A stretch of DNA of 39,659 nucleotides from assembly GCA_003221455.1 (NCBI GenBank), contig QHRX01000018.1:1-39659 (forward strand). Reading direction: 5' to 3'. Source of the DNA: Candidatus Rokuibacteriota bacterium. GTDB taxonomy: Bacteria; Methylomirabilota; Methylomirabilia; Rokubacteriales; CSP1-6. Positions 7,976 to 13,899 of the stretch are shown here, piece after piece; within the stretch, counting starts at the first letter, position 1; every line of letters begins with the position of its first letter. The translations under genes and the position numbers were made by a program. The notes beneath the pieces were generated by a model. It was not told where the DNA came from and did not search any database. It saw only the letters and a program-made list of their open reading frames with translations.

Positions 7976-8017
7976 TGGCTCCTCGGACTGGACTCGAACC
8001 AGCGACATCCTTATTAA
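7976..8017 (-). other. tRNA-Asn 3'-half fragment, attachment-site-like repeat (inner copy)
   Basis: 42 bases match the intact tRNA-Asn (9639-9714) from the CCA end through the T-arm into the anticodon loop, with three mismatches and the same orientation. Similarity stops inside the anticodon loop. Tyrosine integrases often cross over in a tRNA anticodon loop or T-arm, so this looks like an attachment-site scar. However, a transposase remnant begins directly after it, so the right-hand break could instead come from an insertion or deletion. Confidence 0.7.
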
Positions 8018-8019
8018 GG

Positions 8020-8290
8020 CGGCGCCCGCCGCGTGATCTCGACCGCCTCCTCAGCTGTCGCTACCCGCGCCGCGTCGCCCACGACAACACCGTCCGCGTG
8101 GGCCCCCGCTGGGCGCAGATTCCCCCCGGCCCCGGGGGACGCTCCTCCGTGGGCTGTCGGGTCGAGGTCCGCGAACTCCTCGACGGCCGCCTGGTGGTGC
8201 TCTATCAGGAGCGGTGCCTCACCACGCTGCCGTCGCCCGGCCCGGCCTTCATCCTGCGGCCGCGCGCGCCGGCTCGCCCCCCGCGATCGC
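8020..8290 (+). pseudogene. C-terminal remnant of an ISNCY/IS481-like transposase
   Basis: The plus-strand frame from about 8035 reads RDLDRLLSCRYPRRVAHDNT, then VRVGPRWAQIPPG, CRVEVRELLDGRLVVLYQ and ends near FILRPRAPA. This copies the C-terminal beta-rich segment that follows the DDE integrase core in ISNCY-type transposases (typical wording 'R-V--D-TVR--G---QIPPG ... RVEVRE-LDGRL-V'). The whole N-terminal helix-turn-helix and the DDE catalytic core are missing, and the frame continues past the family end without a stop. It is a dead fragment attached to the tRNA-Asn scar at 7976-8017. Confidence 0.6.
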
Positions 8291-8465
8291 TCAGCGCCTC
8301 CAGGAGAAGCGATCCGGACGGGGGCCGCTCTCTCCCTCCCCCCCGAAATCGACCCCTCCGACACCGCGCAGCGCCCGTCGGTCCTCTGCCACGCCGGCGC
8401 CCACGCATCCCTGGCGCACCACCTTTTCACGTCGCCGCCGCGCCCTCGAGGCGACGGCCCGGAGG

Positions 8466-8502
8466 GGATGACATTTTCACGGAACAGTTAGAGCGACATT
8501 TT
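8466..8502 (+). mobile_element. Probable right terminus of the degraded IS
   Basis: The string GATGACATTTTCACGGAACA is followed 25 bases later by a second GACATTTT (8470-8477 and 8495-8502). Such GACATTTTCAC ends with repeated cores are, as I recall, typical of IS481/ISNCY element termini. The position, about 180 bases after the transposase remnant and in the correct orientation, agrees. No matching left end is visible, in line with a deletion of the element's 5' part. Confidence 0.45.
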
Positions 8503-8714
8503 GGACAGCGCCACGGCCGATTCGGTCTTGCGCGGGCCGAAAGTCTGAGGAAAACGTTGGTCAACGCGCGTGAGCGCCTGCGCATGATCGGCAACCGTGG
8601 ACCGAGCAGAGCGGGCACTCCCAGAACACCATCCCGCTCCCACGCGCCGATGGCTCAGTGCTCTTCGTGGAAGTGGGGCGAGGCGATCGTTCGCCACGGC
8701 AGAACGGCGGAGGC

Positions 8715-9131
8715 TTACATGCCGGACTTCGGGACGTCAGCGGCCACGGCCACGAGGGGCTCGGAACCCGTATTCTCCTCCCAGTGCGTCACGTCCGTTC
8801 CTACCGGCCAGCTCTCTCCCGCATAGTGTTCCTTGACCCATCCGCCCTCTCGATGCTCGGTCAGGGTGCCCTGGATGATGTACGCCACGGCCGGACGGTC
8901 TCTGTGGCTGTGCAGTGCCAGGACGCCTCCTGGAGCGAGAGTCAGTAGGCGCAGTCTGAGCGTCCGCCCTTGCACGCCGATCTCAGGGCCGAGATCGATT
9001 GTGGCCGTTGAGCCGACCGTCAGCCCTTTGTTCTCGGTCGGCGGGCCTTGACCGATTGCCGGCTCCAAGCCGACAAGGAACACGAGGACGATGAGCGATC
9101 CTGCCGCTCTGTAGAGCCACTCCCTGGACAT
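8715..9131 (-). CDS. Secreted cupin-domain protein
   Basis: 138 residues with an N-terminal signal peptide (MSREWLYRAAGSLIVLVFLVGLEPAIG). A single cupin barrel follows: PGGVLALHSHRDRPAVAYIIQG carries the HxH metal ligands of cupin motif 1, and the second motif ends in PVGTDVTHWEENTG with the third histidine. The glutamate usual in motif 1 is not in its standard place, so metal binding may be altered. Relatives are periplasmic cupins of unknown substrate. A GGAG ribosome site lies close before the ATG. It lies between the inner tRNA-Asn fragment and the intact tRNA-Asn, so it may be cargo. The enzymatic role is unknown. Confidence 0.85.
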   Translation of the reverse strand: MSREWLYRAAGSLIVLVFLVGLEPAIGQGPPTENKGLTVGSTATIDLGPEIGVQGRTLRLRLLTLAPGGVLALHSHRDRPAVAYIIQGTLTEHREGGWVKEHYAGESWPVGTDVTHWEENTGSEPLVAVAADVPKSGM

Positions 9132-9309
9132 GGAATTCTCCTCTCATAGAGGAAGTTCGTTGAGGAAGCCTGAGCGAGATGTTCGCACCGCAGGCTAGTG
9201 CGGATGGAACGGACAGTCAAGGGGTGTGAGACGTTGTTGTTTGGTCTCGTCAAGATTGACCCACGCTTTCTTAGTGTGGACCGAACGAAGGCACCAAGCC
9301 ATTTTAGTA

Positions 9310-9615
9310 TTCGCAGCAGCCTGGACGTACGACCCCGCCCCCCTGGCCCAGGACCTCACCACCCTGCGCTTCGCGCTCGTGAAAGCAGGTCACGATGTGC
9401 GGGCCTTCCACGCGACCAAGGATCGGCAGATCAACCGGAATGCCGTGGTCGAGCTGTTGGCTCGATACCCCGGCCGGGCCTTCGCGGCCGTTGTGATCGA
9501 AAAAGTGAAGGTCTACCCGGACCTCCGTCCTCCCCATAGGTTCTACTCAGAGTTCGCGTCGAGTGTACTCAAGTACATCTGCCATCGGCATGTGAGAGAC
9601 CACGGCGCCTACATG
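9310..9615 (+). pseudogene. Remnant of a DUF3800 gene
   Basis: The plus-strand frame reads through GHDVRAFHATKDRQ, then FAAVVIEKVKVYPDLR and HRFYSEFASSVLKYICHR. This matches the middle of DUF3800 proteins ('FHATEDRQ', 'VVEK-KT-P-L', 'FY---L-YLL-YV-R'). The N-terminal DESG catalytic strand and the C-terminal third are absent. The frame runs directly into the tRNA-Asn gene at 9639, so the gene is truncated at both ends. DUF3800 proteins are RNase H-like and common on islands and mobile elements. This supports the accessory nature of the segment. Confidence 0.55.
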
Positions 9616-9638
9616 GCTCGCTCGGGTGTTCTGCAAAT

Positions 9639-9714
9639 TGGCTCCCCGGGCTGGACTCGAACCAGCGACATCCTGATTAACAGTCAGGCGCTCTACCGAC
9701 TGAGCTACCGGGGA
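9639..9714 (-). tRNA. tRNA-Asn (GTT)
   Basis: 76 bases including an encoded CCA. The acceptor stem TCCCCGG pairs with CCGGGGA. The D-arm, the anticodon arm CCTGA-CTGTTAA-TCAGG with anticodon GTT, and the T-arm GCTGG-TTCGAGT-CCAGC are all perfect. A TATATT promoter-like box lies about 20 bases upstream (9731-9736). Two decayed copies of its 3' part lie downstream at 7976-8017 and 5805-5835, making it a likely integration hot spot. Confidence 0.97.
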
Positions 9715-9748
9715 GTGACAACCGCTCCGTAATATATACCACGCGCGG

Positions 9749-10351
9749 CTACACGATCTCCTTGCGCCCCTCCAGCGCCTTGGAGAGCGTGACCTGGTCA
9801 GCGTACTCGAGGTCGCCGCCGACCGGGAGGCCGCGCGCGATGCGCGTCAGACGGACGCCGAGCGGCTTCAGGAGCTTCGCCAGGTAGATGGCGGTCGCCT
9901 CGCCCTCGACGTTGGGATTCGTCGCGAGAATGATCTCCTCCACGGGCTCGCCGTCGAGCCGTTGGAAGAGCTCACGCACCTTCAAGTCCTCTGGTCCGAT
10001 GCCGTCCAGCGGCGAGAGCGCGCCAAGCAGGACGTGATACCGCCCGCGGAACTCGCCGGTCCGCTCCATCGCCAAGAGGTCGTTCGGCTCCTCGACGATA
10101 CAGAGCAGGCGTGAGTCGCGCGCGGGGTCGGCGCAGATGCGACAGGGGTCACTATCCGTCACGTTGAAGCAACGGCCACAGTGGGTGATGTTCAACTTTA
10201 CGCTCAGAAGCGACTCCGCTAGCTCACGCACCTCCTCGGCCGGGCGCTTCAGCAGGAAGAACGTCAGCCGCTGGGCCGTCCTCGGGCCGATGCCGGGTAG
10301 CCGCTGCAGGGCATCGATGAGACGCGCGACGGGCTCGGGGTAATAGGCCAC
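9749..10351 (-). CDS. recR: Recombination mediator RecR
   Basis: 200 residues, the normal length. The N-terminal helix-hairpin-helix (LQRLPGIGPRTAQRLTFFLL) is followed by a zinc site with Cys58, Cys61, Cys70 and Cys73. A TOPRIM domain (about 80-175) contains CIVEEPNDLLAMERTGEFRG and ATNPNVEGEATA, and a short C-terminal tail has GLPVGGDLEYAD. RecR acts with RecF/RecO to load RecA at gapped DNA. It is the last gene of the dnaX-ebfC-recR operon, nine bases after ebfC, an arrangement found in many bacteria. tRNA-Asn follows on the same strand. Confidence 0.98.
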   Translation of the reverse strand: MAYYPEPVARLIDALQRLPGIGPRTAQRLTFFLLKRPAEEVRELAESLLSVKLNITHCGRCFNVTDSDPCRICADPARDSRLLCIVEEPNDLLAMERTGEFRGRYHVLLGALSPLDGIGPEDLKVRELFQRLDGEPVEEIILATNPNVEGEATAIYLAKLLKPLGVRLTRIARGLPVGGDLEYADQVTLSKALEGRKEIV

Positions 10352-10360
10352 GCGGCTCCC

Positions 10361-10675
10361 CTACATGCCGAGGCCCGGGATCTTGAGCCCGCCTGTCAGC
10401 TTGCTCAGCTCCTGCTGGACCATATCGCGCGACTTCCTGATAGCCTCGTTGCAGGCGGCTAGCACCAGATCCTCGAGCATCTGGGCATCGTCGGGGTTGA
10501 TGACCTCGCGGTCGATCTTGATTGACACAAGCTCCTGCTTGCCATTGGCTTCCACCGTCACCATGCCGCCGCCGGCGGTGGCGTCGACCTTTCGTTTCGC
10601 GACCTCCTCCTGCACAGCGGCGAGCTGCTGCTGGAGCTTCTGCGCCTCCTTCATGATGTTGCCGAAGCCCTTCAC
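10361..10675 (-). CDS. ebfC: YbaB/EbfC family nucleoid-associated protein
   Basis: 104 residues starting with GTG. A helical N-terminus (MKGFGNIMKEAQKLQQQLAAVQEEV) is followed by a beta-rich core with GGGMVTVEANGKQELVSIKID and a C-terminal helix with the family's DLVLAACNEAI. It forms dimers that bind DNA non-specifically or with weak preference. The GTG start overlaps the dnaX stop by four bases (GTGA), so translation is coupled to dnaX. The position between dnaX and recR is the classical one. Confidence 0.95.
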   Translation of the reverse strand: MKGFGNIMKEAQKLQQQLAAVQEEVAKRKVDATAGGGMVTVEANGKQELVSIKIDREVINPDDAQMLEDLVLAACNEAIRKSRDMVQQELSKLTGGLKIPGLGM

Positions 10676-12318
10676 TGGTCTTCTCCTTCGGGCGCCCGCG
10701 GCCGCACGGCGACGACCTCGCCGCCAAACTGCTCGAGCGCTGCCTGAACCACGGGATGCTGCTGAACGTCGCCGGACCCGGCCGCGCCGCCCGAGACCTC
10801 GAGCCGCGTCGCGCCGGCGATGTGCCGCCGCACCGCCTGCAGCACGATCTCACGGTTGGTCCGATCCGCGAGCATTTCCCGATGAAAGTGGTTGCCCTCG
10901 AGCCGGATCGTGAGCTGGCCGTCGGCGAGGTCGACCGGCGTCGCCTGGTTCACGACGGCGCCGAGCATGGCCTTGGTCCGTGTGACCTCTTCGACCACCA
11001 GCGCCCAGCCCGCCGCGAGATCCGGTGCGGTCAGGGGCGGCGCCTCCTTGGACGCCCGCTCGGGCGGCCGCCGCGCCGGCTCCGGCGGAGGCTCGACTGG
11101 CCGCCGCGGGGAACTGGACAACAGGTCGCCCTGGACGGCCGGCCGCGCCGACGCCTGGCCGGCGACCGCCGCCTGCCGGAGGCGCGCCTCGGCCTCGTCG
11201 ACCTTGCGCACGATCTCTTCGAGCGTCGCAGGCACCGGCCGGCGCGCGGCCCGGACCACCGCGATCTCCAACTCCACCCGCGGCTGCGGAGACTCCCGCA
11301 TCTGGGCATCGGCCTCGAGGAACGCCCGGAGCACGTACAATAGCTCGTCGAGGCTGACGGGCTCGCCGAGGGCGTGCAGCTCGTCCACCTCGGCGGGCGT
11401 GAGGTCGGGCAGCTTCGCCGTCGGCGCCGCCTTCAGCACGAGGACCCGTCGCCAAACCTCGATCGTCTCGCGCACGAGCGCGCCGAGGTCCTCGCCGTCG
11501 CGGGCAGCGCGGTCGATAGCCTCGAGCGCCGCCGCCGCGTCGTGCGCGACCATCGCCGCTGCGAACCGCCGGACCTCCGCCGGAGCGGACGCGCCGAGGA
11601 GCCGCGCCGTCGCCTCCACCTCGAGCACCCCACCGCCGTAGGCGAGGGCGGTGTCGAGCAGGGAGAGCGCGTCGCGAAGCGAGCCCTCGGCCCCGCGCGC
11701 GATCAGCGGGAGCGCGGCCGGATCAAACCTCACCTTTTCGGCATCCAGAATCGCCGTGAGGCTGGCGCCGAGCGTCTCGGGCGGGATCGGCTTGAAGTCG
11801 AACCGCTGCACGCGCGAGAGGATCGTCGCCGGGATGTCGCGGGGGTCGGTCGTAGCGAGGATGAACACGACATGCGAGGGCGGCTCCTCAAGGGTCTTCA
11901 GAAGCGCGTCGAACGCGTCCCCGGTGAGCTGGTGCACCTCGTCAATGATGTACACCTTGACGCGGCCGCGCGCCGGAGCGTACTTGACGTTCTCACGGAG
12001 CGTGCGGACGTCGTCGATCTTGCGGTTCGAAGCGCCGTCGATTTCGATCACGTCGACGGCGCTGCCGGCCTGAATCTCCTGGCACACCCCGCAGATGCCG
12101 CAGGGCTCAGCGCCGGCTCGCTGAGGGCAGAGCAGCGCCTTCGCCAGGAGCCGCGCCGTCGTCGTCTTCCCGACGCCGCGCGGTCCCGCGAAGAGGTAGG
12201 CGTGGGCGATGCGACCCGACGCGAGCGCGTTCCGGAGCGTCCGCGTGATCGCATCCTGGCCCACGACGGCGTCGAACGCCTGGGGGCGGTACTTTCGCGC
12301 GAGGACCTGGTAGGCCAT
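10672..12318 (-). CDS. dnaX: DNA polymerase III subunits gamma/tau (clamp loader)
   Basis: 548 residues from the ATG at 12318. The protein begins MAYQVLARKYRPQAFDAVVG as in nearly all DnaX proteins. The AAA+ core has Walker A GPRGVGKT (45-52), a zinc module with Cys64, Cys73, Cys76 and Cys79, Walker B IIDEVHQL, and the sensor-1 ATTDPRDIPATILSRVQ. A proline-rich linker (about 390-440) leads to a C-terminal tau-like domain. I see no A-rich slippery sequence for a programmed frameshift. A longer in-frame start at 12399 would read through the SRP RNA and is rejected. The ATG lies only six bases after the SRP RNA 3' helix (12325) and lacks a clear Shine-Dalgarno sequence. The next gene, ebfC, overlaps its stop. 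Confidence 0.97.
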   Translation of the reverse strand: MAYQVLARKYRPQAFDAVVGQDAITRTLRNALASGRIAHAYLFAGPRGVGKTTTARLLAKALLCPQRAGAEPCGICGVCQEIQAGSAVDVIEIDGASNRKIDDVRTLRENVKYAPARGRVKVYIIDEVHQLTGDAFDALLKTLEEPPSHVVFILATTDPRDIPATILSRVQRFDFKPIPPETLGASLTAILDAEKVRFDPAALPLIARGAEGSLRDALSLLDTALAYGGGVLEVEATARLLGASAPAEVRRFAAAMVAHDAAAALEAIDRAARDGEDLGALVRETIEVWRRVLVLKAAPTAKLPDLTPAEVDELHALGEPVSLDELLYVLRAFLEADAQMRESPQPRVELEIAVVRAARRPVPATLEEIVRKVDEAEARLRQAAVAGQASARPAVQGDLLSSSPRRPVEPPPEPARRPPERASKEAPPLTAPDLAAGWALVVEEVTRTKAMLGAVVNQATPVDLADGQLTIRLEGNHFHREMLADRTNREIVLQAVRRHIAGATRLEVSGGAAGSGDVQQHPVVQAALEQFGGEVVAVRPRAPEGEDQ

Positions 12319-12324
12319 TGTCAA

Positions 12325-12597
12325 GTGGCCGTGCACCCACTTCTGAGCGACCCGCCCTGCGATCTCCCCACGGAGCCGGCTCCGGCCAGGTACTCCCACG
12401 GCACACGGAAGGGTCGCCTTACCGTTGCTCCCTTCCGGGCCTGGCGGAGTTCGACGATTTCCGTTGCGTGGGGCCCAGCCTTCAACGCCGCCCCGTGAGG
12501 CTCATTCAATGCGGACAGCCCTCGAGAGGGGATTCGACCCCGCTAGAGCGGATTGCGGGCTACAGGGCACCGCTACCTCCCCGTCTAGCACGGCCAC
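12325..12597 (-). ncRNA. ffs: Signal recognition particle RNA, large (Alu-containing) type
   Basis: About 273 bases. The conserved helix-8 core (AGGCCCGGAAGGGAGCAACG region, 12421-12440) with its GGAA tetraloop is unmistakable. The 5' part (12515-12590) carries an Alu domain: ACGGGGAGGTAGCGGTGCCC followed by GCAATCCGCTCTAGCGGGG, as in large bacterial SRP RNAs. The two ends, GTGGCCGTGC (12597-12588) and GCACGGCCAC (12334-12325), are perfectly complementary and form the terminal helix. A consensus TATAAT lies at 12603-12608, six bases before the deduced 5' end. It lies between tRNA-Ser and dnaX, as in Bacillus. Ends may be off by a few bases. Confidence 0.9.
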
Positions 12598-12602
12598 GCT
12601 GA

Positions 12603-12608
12603 ATTATA
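12603..12608 (-). promoter_or_regulatory. -10 box of the SRP RNA
   Basis: A perfect TATAAT on the minus strand, placed six bases upstream of the deduced SRP RNA 5' end (12597). No convincing -35 box is seen; that position falls in the 3' end of the upstream tRNA-Ser. The SRP RNA, and perhaps dnaX, can be transcribed from here. Confidence 0.6.
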
Positions 12609-12623
12609 GCGTCGGAATAGGTA

Positions 12624-12714
12624 TGGCGGAGAGGGGGGGATTTGAACCCCCGGTACGCTTTTGGCGTACTCACGATTTCCAGTCGTGCCAGTTAAGCCGC
12701 TCCTGCACCTCTCC
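12624..12714 (-). tRNA. tRNA-Ser (GGA)
   Basis: 91 bases with encoded CCA. The acceptor stem GGAGAGG pairs with CCTCTCC. The anticodon loop CTGGAAA gives anticodon GGA, and the long variable arm (TACGC-CAAAA-GCGTA) is typical of class II serine tRNA. It follows tRNA-Ser(CGA) by 15 bases and precedes the SRP RNA. Confidence 0.97.
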
Positions 12715-12729
12715 GCGAAGCGGAAAGAA

Positions 12730-12824
12730 TGGCGGAGGGGAGAGGATTTGAACCCCCGAGGGACCTTCTGGGCCCCTATCCGATTTCGAGTCGGACGCCT
12801 TCAACCGGGCTCGGCCACCCCTCC
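12730..12824 (-). tRNA. tRNA-Ser (CGA)
   Basis: 95 bases with encoded CCA. The acceptor stem GGAGGGG pairs with CCCCTCC. The anticodon loop CTCGAAA gives CGA, and there is a long variable arm. It starts nine bases after the tadA stop codon. Confidence 0.97.
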
Positions 12825-12833
12825 GCACCATCA

Positions 12834-13283
12834 TCATCGTCGCGCCTTGAAGAACTCCTTCAGCACGGCCGCACACTCGTCGGCCAGTACGCCGCCCGTC
12901 GCCGCGACCGAGTGATTCAGCCGACGGTCGTCCAGCAGCCGATGGAGCGACACCGCGGCGCCGGCCTTCGGATCCGCGGCGCCGAAGATCACCCGCTCGA
13001 TGCGGGCGCCGACGATCGCCCCGCAGCACATGACGCAGGGCTCGACCGTCACGTAGAGCGTCGCACCCGGTAGCCGGTAGTTGCCCGTCTTACGCCCGGC
13101 CTCGCGGATCGCCAGCAGCTCCGCGTGCGCCGTCGCGTCGCTCTGGCTGATGGGTTCGTTGTGAGCGGTCGCGACGATCTCACCGTCGATCACGATGACG
13201 GCGCCCACCGGAACCTCGCCTGTAGCGGCGCCTCGTCGCGCGGCCGCGAGCGCGGCGCGCATGAACCCTTCGTGGGAAAGCAC
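12834..13283 (-). CDS. tadA: tRNA adenosine(34) deaminase
   Basis: 149 residues from a GTG at 13283. TadA converts A34 to inosine in tRNA-Arg(ACG), and that tRNA is encoded at 17927-18003. The zinc site is complete: HAE (53-55, with catalytic Glu55) and PCVMC (82-86, Cys83/Cys86). NEPISQSDATAHAE is the standard active-site loop. I chose GTG because GGAGG lies six bases upstream and the protein then starts MLSHEGFMRAAL, like relatives; an ATG at 13262 would cut part of helix 1. The tRNA-Ser genes, SRP RNA and dnaX follow, as in Bacillus (tadA-scr-dnaX). Confidence 0.94.
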   Translation of the reverse strand: MLSHEGFMRAALAAARRGAATGEVPVGAVIVIDGEIVATAHNEPISQSDATAHAELLAIREAGRKTGNYRLPGATLYVTVEPCVMCCGAIVGARIERVIFGAADPKAGAAVSLHRLLDDRRLNHSVAATGGVLADECAAVLKEFFKARR

Positions 13284-13391
13284 AGCCGACCTCCAACGGT
13301 ACCTGTAACGCCCCGCGGAATCAAGTGGTCTCCGTTCCTGTTCCGTTCTTGACCCACTCCGGGACGGCCGGCTACCCTGACAGGAGCCTGC

Positions 13392-13877
13392 ATGGGATGG
13401 CGACTGGGATGGCTGGCCGGCCCGCTCGCGGCGCTGGCGGTGACCGCCGCGGCTGCCGTCGCCGAGGAGTATTCCTGCGCAAACCCCATCGCCCCCTGCA
13501 CCGCCTGCCACAGCCCTGAACTGGCCAGGGATCTGGCGAAGTGTCTGGCCGAGCCCTGGATCGCTCCGGCGACCGCCAAGGAGCTCACGAGCCCCGTGCC
13601 TGCCTCCGAGAGGGTGCTCCGGTTCGCCAAGGCCTCGTACGAGATCTACTGCGACGGCTGCCACGGGCCCGCCGGCGACGGCAAGGGGCCGATCGCGCTG
13701 AAGTTCTCGGTCCCCGCCATCAACATCGGCGCGCCTTCCGTCCAGGCCCAAACCGACGGCGAGCTCTTCTGGAAGATCTCGAATGGCAAGGGCGCCATGC
13801 CCGCGTGGAAATCGCTCCTCTCCGACGAGGACCGCTGGCGGCTCGTCGCCTTCGTGAGGACCTTCCGGATACGATAG
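13392..13877 (+). CDS. Secreted c-type cytochrome, two CxxCH motifs
   Basis: 161 residues with an N-terminal signal peptide (cleavage after about residue 24). Two haem-attachment motifs are visible: CTACH (36-40) and CDGCH (87-91). The second opens a standard cytochrome c domain with GPAGDGKGP and a likely distal ligand Met136 in GKGAMPAW, ending in a helix with DEDRWRLVAFVRTF. The first motif sits alone in a cysteine-rich segment (Cys29, Cys36, Cys39, Cys51) without a full domain, so it may bind a second haem or be structural. AGGAG lies six bases before the ATG. The TMTC-like gene starts 22 bases downstream, suggesting co-transcription, though no functional link is known. Confidence 0.9.
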   Translation: MGWRLGWLAGPLAALAVTAAAAVAEEYSCANPIAPCTACHSPELARDLAKCLAEPWIAPATAKELTSPVPASERVLRFAKASYEIYCDGCHGPAGDGKGPIALKFSVPAINIGAPSVQAQTDGELFWKISNGKGAMPAWKSLLSDEDRWRLVAFVRTFRIR

Positions 13878-13899
13878 CGCCCGGGGCGGCCGCTCTCCG

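Noticed and set aside
12371-12385. Palindrome CGGAGCCGGCTCCG as a terminator
   Set aside because: It lies inside the SRP RNA and has no loop or U-run.
12319-12399. N-terminal extension of dnaX to 12399
   Set aside because: It would be encoded within the SRP RNA; the family N-terminus starts at 12318.
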